Below, one piece after another: positions 1-7,900 of a DNA stretch of 45,375 bases (its first letter is position 1; each line of letters starts with the position of its first letter). The notes under the pieces were generated by a model that ran no database searches, was not told the origin of the DNA, and was given only the letters and a program-made list of their open reading frames with translations. This stretch comes from Gnetum montanum (lineage: Eukaryota; Streptophyta; Gnetopsida; Gnetales; Gnetaceae). The DNA lies in the NCBI GenBank assembly GCA_015680685.1, contig MNCI01030754.1:408046-453420 (forward strand), in the 5' to 3' direction. The position numbers were made by a program, and so were the translations under genes.

Positions 1-483
1 GAAGGTAAGTGAGGATGTTGTCATACCATTTTGTTTCTATGGGAACTTGATCATTTATTGCTCTTATAAAGAGGAGTTCGTTTGGAAACTAATAAGAGAT
101 TGTGCTCTCCTCCTCTTTTTTATTCCATCTTAATCGAGAGGGGTGGTCAACGATCACATGCTTAGTTCCTTTTTGATCTATCATTGTGAGATCGAATTTC
201 TACAAGATCACGAGCCACTGTATGATATGAGGGCTCACCGTTGGCTTGTTCATCAGGAAGCGAATGGCACTGTGGTTTGTGTGCACAAATAGTTTATAGC
301 TAAGCACATAGTGCTTGAACTTGTCAAGAGCATACACCACTACCATTAGTACTTTTTCAGTTGTGGTATAATTCAACTATGCACCCATAATGCTTCGGCT
401 TGTGTAGTGGATGTAATATGGATGTTTTTATTGTCCAACTACATAACTCCCAAAGCATAATTAGATGCATTCATCATTATGTG
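1..483 (-). pseudogene. RNase H domain of element A, partial
   Basis: The minus strand translates in pieces to a gypsy RNase H. It starts near 480 with MNASNYALG (the family's DASxYAxG). This is followed by a stretch like QLNYTTxEKxLMVVVYALDKF and then HYVLSYKLFVHTNHSAIRFL, which holds the conserved region around the catalytic acidic residues. The leading Asp of the family's DAS motif reads as Asn here. The domain would degrade the RNA strand of the RNA:DNA hybrid during reverse transcription. Downstream sequence towards the integrase is cut by the window edge. Stops and frame changes make it non-functional. The same domain is open at 15337-15795 in element D. Confidence 0.75.
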
Positions 484-1615
484 AAATTGACTAGACTAGT
501 TTGGTGCCCATAGAATTGGAGTTTCTGTGAGTTTTTTCTTAAACTATTGGAATGCATGTTGACATTTATTGGTCCATATGAATGGAGCATCTTTCTTCAT
601 TAGCTTAACTAACAACTTTATGATCTTAGAGAAATTCTCTATGAATCATTAGTAGTAGCTAGTAAGTCTAAGGAATGATCTGACATCTTTGACAGTCTCT
701 GGTTGACGTGTAATTCCTTAGATGTCCCTTATCTTTTCTGGGTCTACCTCAATCCCTTCTTGTGAAATTTGGTGCCCCACATAATTCCCTCTTGGACCAT
801 AAGATGATCTTTTTGCCAATTGAGCTATAGATTTGTTTCCACACATCTTTTTAGTACTTAAGGTAGTCCAAGGCTTACTCAAATGTTGCTCCATAGGTGG
901 AGAAGTCATCCATGAAGACTTCCATACCACTATTGATTTGCTATTGGAAAATACTAAGGACCAGACATTGAAATGTCATAGGGGCATTGTATAAACCAAA
1001 TGGCATATTACAATATGCAAAAGTCCCCTAGGGACTTGTGAATGTTGTCTTGGCCTAATCTTTTAGCATAATTTGGATTTGGTTATAGCCACTATAACAA
1101 TCCAAGAAGCTATTATAGTAATGGCTGGATATGTTGTCCAACATTTGATCCATAAATGCAAATAGAAAATGATCTTTAAATATTGCCATATTCAATAGCC
1201 TGAAGTTAATGTAGACCTACCACTTACCACCTTTCTTTGAGATAATTACAAGTGGGCTAACCCACTTATTATCCACAATAGGATAGATGAACCCTACCTT
1301 GAGGAGTTGCTCTATTTCCTCCTTGATGACTTGCTTCAATTTGGGGTTTAACCACCTCTGCGGATACCTTCTTAGCTTCATGGCTAGATCAATATAAATG
1401 AGATGTTGGCATATCCTTAGATCAATTCTTGTCAGCTTGGGATATGACCATGTAAAGTCTGTTGGCCATTTGTTAACCACCTTTAATAGATTTTCTTGTT
1501 GTTTAGGAGCAAGTTTGGCATTAATTATGACTAGTTTACCATTATTTAAAAATGCATATTCCATGCTGACTGGTAGAGTCTTCAGCTCTAAGGGCTCCCT
1601 AATAGGTATCATCAT
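484..1615 (-). pseudogene. Reverse transcriptase of element A (main part, left of insertion B)
   Basis: The minus strand holds the fingers and palm of a Ty3/gypsy RT. A 149-codon open stretch (1217-1666, its first 51 bases in B's LTR) carries PLELKTLPVSMEYAFL, INAKLAPKQQENLL, then KWVSPLVIISKKGGKW. The catalytic box reads FMDD at 905-916, so the YxDD-type motif is intact at that point. A second open piece (718-930) is a shifted frame over the FMDD and connection region. The enzyme would copy element RNA into DNA inside the capsid. The N-terminal segment was separated from this part by insertion of B, and the domain also carries frameshifts. Homologous domains occur at 14114-15336 (D) and 31860-32560 (C). 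Confidence 0.85.
1611..1615. repeat. Target-site duplication ATCAT, left copy (element B)
   Basis: ATCAT stands directly before the first base of B's 5' LTR and again directly after the last base of its 3' LTR (7206-7210). A perfect 5-bp duplication is what gypsy integrases make. It fixes both ends of B and shows that A was the target. Confidence 0.92.
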
Positions 1616-1624
1616 TGATGAGCC

Positions 1625-1680
1625 GCGATATTGTGTATGTGATATGCATCCGCCACGCGATATCACATACGCAATATCGC
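1625..1680. promoter_or_regulatory. Inverted repeat in U3 of element B, just upstream of TATA
   Basis: Two 21-base arms (1625-1645 and 1660-1680) are reverse complements with a single mismatch and a 14-base spacer. Each arm contains CGATATTG/CAATATCG and a GATAT or ATATC core. It lies 17 bp before the TATA box. The 3' LTR has only part of it, and solo LTR F has related GATATC-rich repeats in the same place. It could be a cruciform or a paired binding site for a transcription factor; the function is inferred from position only. Confidence 0.6.
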
Positions 1681-1696
1681 GTCCTGCCTCATCTTC

Positions 1697-1706
1697 TATA
1701 AATAAG
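1697..1706 (+). promoter_or_regulatory. TATA box of the element B 5' LTR
   Basis: TATAAATAAG is a strong plant TATA box, 81 bp from the LTR start. The same decamer stands at 6481-6490 (3' LTR of B), 38230-38239 (solo LTR F) and, on the minus strand, 25244-25253 and 36702-36711 (LTRs of C). Conservation across these copies supports a real core promoter. Confidence 0.8.
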
Positions 1707-2420
1707 AGGGTGCCCTTGGTTCCAAGGCAGTTAGACTTAGACCCTTAGCCAGATTCTTGAAGTTTTTTTATTCTAGAGTTAGAATTATTTCTGTGTGCCT
1801 ATAGTAGGAGTCATAGAGTGAACGAATCTTTATTCGAGCAATTTGTACCTGAGCACAATTTTGTGTACGGAAATAAAGATGAACTTTATGATGAACCTTG
1901 CAGCATACAGAATAGATTAATTAGTGTTAATTATTATTTAATGCTTTCCTAGTTAATTAATATCTCTCTCAACCTTCAACCCCCTTAGTTAAATACACTC
2001 AGTACGACCACTTCGAGCATGCGTGTAGCACTTGGTAACCCAGTAACGATTAGCATTTAGTAATCCCAACAGCGTTGCACTAGTTCAGGATGTGTACGAA
2101 AAGTGGGAATAGATACTGGTGTTAGGAACATTTAGAACTTAATTAATGAATAGTTAATGTAAGTTATCCACTTAGTTCTCTCTCCCTCTCCTTCATTAGC
2201 AGAAGATATAAAAAATACAAAAGCTATAAAAATCATATACCTCAAGCTTACTTAACCATACAACCGTGACAATACAAGTAAGTTTGGGAAGATAGCAAAC
2301 TACGATCTACGAGTAACTGTCTGGATACCACAACTAGTCTGTTTGCGGAGTTTGACTAGATCGTGCGTGACACGCTCGTATTCATATGGTTGAGTGTAGG
2401 GGTACCTCGCCACTCATCAT

Positions 2421-2438
2421 TGGCGCCGTTGCTGGGGA
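2421..2438 (+). other. Primer binding site of element B (tRNA-Asp type)
   Basis: TGGCGCCGTTGCTGGGGA follows the LTR end after one base. It is complementary to the 3' end of plant tRNA-Asp with one mismatch, and is the usual primer site of Athila/Tat-type gypsy elements. Confidence 0.9.
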
Positions 2439-2560
2439 CGGTGCTAGTTATCTAGATTAGTTATATCATACAAGGTCACTATATAGGAATTAACGATATA
2501 TCTTTTAGGAAGAAATAATTACAAAAAGTCACATACAAATTCACACAAAATTTCACAATC

Positions 2561-3496
2561 ATGCCTCTTCTACAAGACTATAATAATGCCACATCTAGTA
2601 AGGTAGTTCATTGGAGAACCAACGAACTATATGACAATGAAGATTGGAGTACGCAATATGAGGTGGGGGTTTCTTATAAACATAAATGAAGGAAAAATTG
2701 TCCCAACACACGAAAGCATAAATTACTCAGTGATGATGAATCCCTACTGGCCACTACAAGCCTAACGCAAATACAAGAGGTTGTTCGAATCTCTTGTAAG
2801 CATCGTAAAGAGAGACACCTACCCAGGCTCGATTTAAACAAATTTTCCAATTTCTTAGGAGGTCATGACTTAGATCCGCAACAACATTTACAAGCCTTCT
2901 ACGATGCCTGTGCATGGAACAACATTGATAACGGTTGACAAAAAATCAAGCTCTTTCCTATGACACTCGTCGGCCAAGCAAAAGTATGGTATCGATCGTT
3001 AAAACCAAATTCAATACGACATTGGCCAACAATGGTAGAACTTTTTAATGAAAGATATCAAACCTACGCAAGAGTGTCGACCTTGAGGAAACAAATCCAA
3101 GAGTGGAAACAAGGACAACATGAACCTTTGGACATGGCCTTAGAAAGATATTATTCATTGTTAAACAACTGTTTGGGCCATGAGTTCTCTGAGGAAAGGC
3201 TAATGTACCATATCATTGATGGGCTTTGTAATGAAACAAGAGAGACCCTAGGGATATATGCCCAAGGTAAACTATACAAACTATGAACCCATCAATTCCA
3301 AGAGCTTATTAAGCAGGTAGCAAAAGAAGAAGCAGAAATGGTTAGATGGGAGAGTGTTGAAAAACATCAACGAGACCAAAATCTCAACTTAACAGAGGTC
3401 CATAATCACAAAAAGGAGAAATTAACCTATCTCAAGGAGGAGGAACCATCTTTGCCAGTACAAAAATCATTAGAGGAAGTAGGCAAAGATCAATAA
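2561..3496 (+). pseudogene. gag of element B, one frame with three TGA stops
   Basis: From ATG 2561 one frame runs 311 codons to TAA 3494, broken only by TGA at 2687, 2936 and 3284. The region 2830-3290 is a Retrotrans_gag (PF03732-like) capsid domain, with GQAKVWYRSLKPNSI, then FNERYQTYARVSTLRKQIQEW, then PLDMALERYYSLLNNC. The longest open part is 2960-3286. Gag builds the particle that carries element RNA. Comparison with gag of C (34434-34817) places a Trp and an Arg where the second and third TGA stand, so they fit TGG-to-TGA and CGA-to-TGA changes. The frame itself is otherwise intact, which is unusual here. The start is the first ATG after the primer site, 123 bp downstream. Confidence 0.85.
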
Positions 3497-3927
3497 GGTG
3501 TTGGAATGGATGCATAAAAAGTGTGGGGAATATATCAATATTATTGGAGATAGAGTTTTGACAACTTGAGAAGTAGGACAAAATATCATTAGACATTCAA
3601 AAAGAAGGGATGAGGAAAATAAGAGATCAATTGGTGATCATACGTATGAATGCAACATTTTCCTGTACAATCACCCCAAGGGCCAATGCCCAATCTTGGT
3701 ACATTTATATGAGCATTGGAGAAGCACGTTACACCTAGAATTCGTATAGAGATACTGTGTTTGATCACAGTGGCAACAATCCCAGTTGTGGGGGAAGCCA
3801 TCCCTAAACTGGAGACACGCTTCATCCGAATCCAAATGCTTATCTAGTCCAACATCATGTTTCCCCAATTGGGTCAACATACTCTATCTTGCCACATTAT
3901 TATTGTTCTCCTCAGTACTATTAGCCC
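3497..3927 (+). pseudogene. Gag C-terminal linker of element B with zinc-finger-like remnant
   Basis: No long frame is open. At about 3650-3690 the plus strand encodes YECNIFLYNHPKGQCP, matching the CDICQYEHPKGCYPMG block in gag of element C (minus strand, near 34000). The His-Pro-Lys-Gly-x-Cys core is shared and suggests a metal-binding or nucleic-acid-binding knuckle of nucleocapsid, with the first Cys pair broken in B. The remaining sequence links the capsid domain to the proline-rich frame at 3928. Confidence 0.5.
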
Positions 3928-4542
3928 ATGTCCTCAGCACAACCATCGCCTTATGTACCTTACACTTCTCCCAAATTTCAACATTCTCATCCTTTTCCTC
4001 CTTCTACATTGCCACCAACTGTTCCTGAAGTGTCTTCACCACAACAACAACCCACAAACATTACTTGTGCTACTATTTCCAACAACAGTGAGATACCTCC
4101 TCAACATCAAAGGCGTCCCTTCTTTAGACATGATCGTAGGAAGGGACAACACAGTTTTGAGGCTGCTGCATTCTCCAACTTAGCAGAAGTCCAACACTGT
4201 GGTGCACCCTTCTCTTTGAACCCAATGCCTCGTGTTACTTCATCAAGGCCACCAATTAACATTCCAATAACCATACGGCCTAATGAATATAGCCATGGAG
4301 AGCGACATCCCAATCCTTGCATACCATCTTACGGTCTCAAGTATCATAGTGGATCAACTCTTTACCCGGAAACCACATCTTATAAATTTCCCCACTATGC
4401 TTACTATAATCAGGTTTCTGAACCCCAATGGGGTAAGTATGACCAAGTTTTGATATTTCCAACATGCAAGGATCCTCATCTTTCATTTATTAATCCTTGC
4501 CATGCTCAACCATTTAGTTATGGGGGATATCCCTCATTCTAA
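3928..4542 (+). CDS. Intact 204-codon Pro/Ser/His/Tyr-rich ORF of element B
   Basis: The frame starts MSSAQPSPYVPYTSPKF and ends SYGGYPSF with TAA at 4540. It has no recognised enzymatic domain. Proline, serine, histidine, tyrosine and glutamine dominate, with short basic patches such as HQRRPFFRHDRR near residues 58-72. It lies in a different phase from gag (1367 bases from the gag ATG, so +2). By position it corresponds to the proline-rich tail of gag seen in broken form in A, C and D (the WGMPP / YGYYVQQP region). It may therefore be a gag C-terminal RNA-binding region reached by a frameshift, or a separate small protein. It is the longest uninterrupted frame of the element. Whether it is translated is unknown. 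Confidence 0.5.
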   Translation: MSSAQPSPYVPYTSPKFQHSHPFPPSTLPPTVPEVSSPQQQPTNITCATISNNSEIPPQHQRRPFFRHDRRKGQHSFEAAAFSNLAEVQHCGAPFSLNPMPRVTSSRPPINIPITIRPNEYSHGERHPNPCIPSYGLKYHSGSTLYPETTSYKFPHYAYYNQVSEPQWGKYDQVLIFPTCKDPHLSFINPCHAQPFSYGGYPSF

Positions 4543-6420
4543 TAACAAGTAGGATTAATAAATATTTTTCATTCTCTTTAATTTTACAACTTTTTGTTTT
4601 ACAACATCATTATACTTTCTCATTTCTTTGTGTGACTGTTTTGTTTTGTTTTGTTTTTTTTTTCTTTTCTTGTTTTATCTTTGTTTGTTGTTTTTGTTTT
4701 GTTAGATTTGTCACCTAATAAGTGCTCCTAATGGTGGGATGAACTATGTTCTATTGATTGCTAATGTTTGGTTCTTACCTTTGAGTTATAATGTCGATAC
4801 TAAGGTATGGTTCTTTTGATATAACAAGTAATGAGTCCACATCATCCATGCATCCATGAATTTCTATGGTCTCTCTTGGCTTGGAACTATACAGTCACTT
4901 TCTTTAATAATAAAACTATTAACAAATTGGTGACTGGACATTTCTCAAACTAAGGAAGGACTCAAGGATTGAAAAGGGTGTGACTTCAAGGGTATTTGAT
5001 GCATTTGTGCTGGCTATTCTCTTGGGTGCTTGGATGTTTTCTTCTTGAGTTTTCCTTACCATTCTGACATTGCTTCATTTTTGAGTAGTTGAGCCAATAA
5101 AAATAAGTCTTTGCATGGTGTGGTTCTCATGTAAAAAAAAAAACAGTGAGAATTCAAAGCACACCCCTTAGACAAAATAATTATTTGGGCTACAAGCATT
5201 GGTTATGAAACTAAACAAACACGTTCCCTCTAACTAAGACCCTCTCTCGCTTCCTACTTCTCCCTTTCTCATTTTTTTGGAATGGTGGTGACTCTTTGGA
5301 AGAAGCATTCTTGTTACTTCAAGTGGATGGATTGGCCAAGTGTATTAATGCAAAGTCACTGGATGTGGATTTTTTGAGGCTGGATTTGGAATGAGATCTA
5401 CTGAGTCACATTAACCATATATACACAAGGGGCTGTACACCACCTTGTTCTTGGGAATCCATTCCATTCTCTTCTCCTCATCATTCTTTCTCCATTTTCC
5501 ACCTCATTGTCGGTTGTATTAGTAGTCTATATTTTGGTTGATGCATTGTTTTCTTTTTGGTGAATTCTTGTGATTAAGACTTTAACTCTTGCTTCCAAAT
5601 GCCATTTACAGAGCCTAAGGACTCTTTGAATGTGGGATTGTTAGGACATCAAGGGCATGAGCCTGCTTTGGGGAGGACCCACTAGCGTTCCTATTTGGTG
5701 CACCAGTTAAATTCTTTCCCTTAAATATTGCTACAATCAACATTTGTTTTGTTCATTCCCATCTCTGACATCCATTTTATCAATGTTGCCATTGTTTCTT
5801 TTTCTCCATCTTTCTTATTCCTTATATTTTTCCATTCTATTGCTACCGGAGGATCGTTGCTAGTCATGGGGGCCTTGGTCCAATTTTTTCAATTTTCCTA
5901 ACCCCTACACCTTGGGTAGTCACTAGTGTTATATCTCTAAAATCCGTATTAGACATATCACAACTTAGCCAATGGACCTTACATCGAGGCAAGGTATCAA
6001 CTGTATTGTAATTTACTTATCCTTGCTCATATGTGACTGTGTTGTGTGTGTAGATGGCAATCATATAGTAATGGACTAGATCTGGCGGAAACACTCAGGA
6101 TGGACTAGTGCTGGAACAATTGTGCAAGGAACAAGATTGATGGCGCAGTTATAGATGGACAATAGAAGGCATAATCCTAGGATTGGTAACAACATGTCTT
6201 CTTCTTTTCTCTCTCTCTCTTCTCTCTCAGCTACCAAATAAGGCTAGATGTCAATTGTGTATAGTGTTCATTCTTGTAGTCATGAACACTAATATTGTCA
6301 TGTATTGTAATGATTGATCCATTCACATGTCATCCCATTCACCATTAGTTGCCATTCAAGTCAATAATCCCATACCTTCCTAATATTTTGTAAGGAACTC
6401 AAGGATGAGTTTTCATTCAG
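4543..6420 (+). other. 3' noncoding spacer of element B, no gene seen
   Basis: No frame longer than ~60 codons or with family resemblance is present. T/G-rich runs fill 4625-4705. Blocks shared with C and D spacers are visible: GTGTGGTTCTCAT... with AAAGCACACCCCTTAG (5119-5172) and CTTTGGGGAGGACCCA (5666-5681). In C and D this spacer lies between integrase and the extra frame, so B appears to have lost pol upstream and the extra frame downstream while keeping the spacer. Confidence 0.6.
5666..5681 (+). promoter_or_regulatory. Conserved spacer motif CTTTGGGGAGGACCCA (copy in B)
   Basis: The same 16 bases occur at 18234-18249 in D, and with two changes on the minus strand of C at 28781-28796. 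All three lie in otherwise poorly conserved 3' spacer. In C and D the motif stands ~0.8 kb before the start of the extra frame. The role is unknown; a splice, packaging or enhancer signal are options. Confidence 0.5.
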
Positions 6421-6421
6421 T

Positions 6422-6431
6422 CATGGGGGTA
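6422..6431 (+). other. Polypurine tract of element B
   Basis: CATGGGGGTA directly precedes the TGATGA start of the 3' LTR. D has GTGGGGGTA and C GTGGGGATA in the same place. This purine-rich run would prime plus-strand DNA. Confidence 0.8.
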
Positions 6432-7205
6432 TGATGAACTACAATATCGCATACGCGATATCGCGTCCTGCCTGATCTTCTATAAATAAGAGGCAGCACC
6501 CTTGGTTCCAGGGTAGTTAGACTTAGACCCTTAGACAAATTCTTGCAGTTTTTTTATTCCAGAGTTAGAATTATTTCTATGTGCCTACAGTAGGAGTCAT
6601 AGAGTGAACAGATCTTTATTCGAGCAATTTGTACTTGAGCATAATTTTGTGTATGGTAATAAAGATGAACTTTTTGATAAACCTTGCAGCATACAGAATA
6701 GATTAATTAGTGTTAATTATTATTTAATACTTTCCTAGTTAATTAATATCTCTCTCAACTTTCAACACCCTTAGTCAGATACACTTAGTCTGACCGCTTC
6801 GAGCATGCGTGTAGTGCTTAGTAACCCAGTAATGATTAGTGTTTGGTAATCCCAACATTGTTGCACTAGTTCAGGATGTGTACGGCAAGTGGGAACAGAT
6901 ACTGGTGTTAGGAACATTTAGAACTTAATTAATGAATAGTTAATGTAAGTTAGCCACTTAGTTCTCTCTCCCTCTCTTTTATTAGCAGAAGATATATATA
7001 AAAAAAAAGCTATAAAAATCATATACCTCAAGCTTACTTAACCATACAACCATGACAATACAAGTAAGTTTGGGAAGATAGTGAATTGCGATCTATGAGT
7101 AACTGTTTGGATACCATAACTAGTCTGTCTACGAAATTCGATAAGATTGTGCATGACATGCTTATATTCATATGGTTGAGTGTAGGGGTACCTCGCCACT
7201 CATCA
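6432..7205 (+). repeat. 3' LTR of element B
   Basis: TGATGA...CTCATCA, 774 bp, aligned along its whole length with 1616-2419. TATA is at 6481-6490 and AATAAA at 6658-6663. It lacks the first arm of the U3 inverted repeat found in the 5' copy. ATCAT (7206-7210) follows immediately. Confidence 0.93.
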
Positions 7206-7210
7206 ATCAT
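7206..7210. repeat. Target-site duplication ATCAT, right copy (element B)
   Basis: It matches 1611-1615. Removing B plus one copy rejoins the minus-strand pol of A, with an acidic linker (LSEEEDD) meeting the PLELKTLP start of RT. Confidence 0.92.
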
Positions 7211-7445
7211 CTTCCTCCTCAGAGAGTTAGTGATGAACTTGCTCAAGTTCATCCATGGTTTCAACATAAGCACATGTTAGGCTCTCAATTAGTTCCATGC
7301 ATAATGTGCTACTATTTGAGTTAGCTATCAACCACTGGGTGCCCTCCTATTTTGTGGTTGTTGCATATAAACACTTTTAAATATTTGTTTCTTATGCATA
7401 CTAATTGCATACTTTAATGTATGTACTTTTGATGGACCAAATCTT
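7211..7445 (-). pseudogene. Protease-RT linker of element A, right of insertion B
   Basis: The minus strand encodes MELIESLTCAYVETMDELE followed by QVHH, a stop and LSEEEDD. This matches the linker before RT in element C (MEPSEELLRTYIESMDDLE and following, 32560-32650). It is the N-terminal side of the RT region, cut away from the catalytic part by B. One frame change occurs at the insertion junction, so the frame was broken independently of the insertion. Confidence 0.7.
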
Positions 7446-7900
7446 TTACACACAATCGCACCGATTATCATTGTATGCGATGCATGGAATATGCTTCTTC
7501 TCTAACTTTTCAAATTTATTTTCCTTGGAGATTTCTAAGAAGATGTCCCTTATGCCCATACATGCATCGACCGTGCTTAACCATGACCTTCCCATAATGA
7601 TGGGGAAGTCACCTTTGTAGTTTTCAACCTTGATCACTAGAAAATCGATAGGATAGGATCACCTACTAACTATGGTTATAATGTCCTCCACTAATCACAA
7701 AGGAATAGTAATTGATTAATATGCTAATTCTAGATAGATGTTGGTTTTCTTAAGAGGTGGTAGATTTTAAGCCTTGTACATGTCATGGGAGATGAGATTA
7801 ACATCAGAACCAAAATCAAGAAAAGCCTTGCATGGCTCATGTCTAGCAATCTATAGGTAAATGAATGAACTTCTTGGATTAGATCTTTTCATAGGAAGGT
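7446..7900 (-). pseudogene. Aspartic protease of element A
   Basis: The active-site box reads D-F-G (7809-7817) instead of Asp-Ser/Thr-Gly, followed by SDVNLISHDMYKA. Next come conserved NLPPLKKTNIYLEL and, in the open stretch 7446-7637, VENYKGDFPIIMGRSWLS. The enzyme would cut the Gag-Pol polyprotein. Ser-to-Phe next to the catalytic Asp is a single TCT-to-TTT change and should abolish activity. The homologue in C keeps D-S-G; D has D-L-G. Confidence 0.75.

Larger units (their letters stand above)
1616..2419 (+). repeat. 5' LTR of element B
   Basis: It begins TGATGAG and ends CTCATCA, a 7-bp terminal inverted repeat. U3 is very short and holds a 21-bp inverted repeat (1625-1645 / 1660-1680). 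A TATA box (TATAAATAAG, 1697-1706) follows, and AATAAA lies at 1872-1877, giving a plausible R region between them. The 3' partner is 6432-7205. The extra ~30 bp of this copy are in the hairpin region. Confidence 0.93.
1616..7205 (+). mobile_element. Element B: pol-less gag-bearing LTR retrotransposon (TR-GAG type)
   Basis: The 5,590-bp element is bounded by LTRs of 804 and 774 bp, each starting TGATGA and ending CTCATCA, and by a perfect ATCAT duplication. Inside are a tRNA-Asp primer site, a gag gene, an open 204-codon frame, ~1.9 kb of noncoding spacer and a G-rich polypurine tract. I find no protease, RT, RNase H or integrase, and no trace of the long extra frame seen in C and D. This layout matches non-autonomous terminal-repeat elements that keep only gag. 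Its LTR ends, primer site and 3' spacer motifs resemble those of C and D, so a relative of those could have supplied the enzymes (inference). The two LTRs look about 94% alike by eye, so the insertion is old but the youngest layer of this nest. Confidence 0.9.

Noticed and set aside
2687-3286. TGA recoding (selenocysteine or readthrough) in the gag of B
   Set aside because: Three TGA codons at unrelated places are better explained by deamination of TGG and CGA. No recoding signal is evident and the element lacks pol.
3589-3880. Minus-strand open frames of 69-78 codons in element B
   Set aside because: They are antisense to the gag linker and share no wording with any family member; chance frames.
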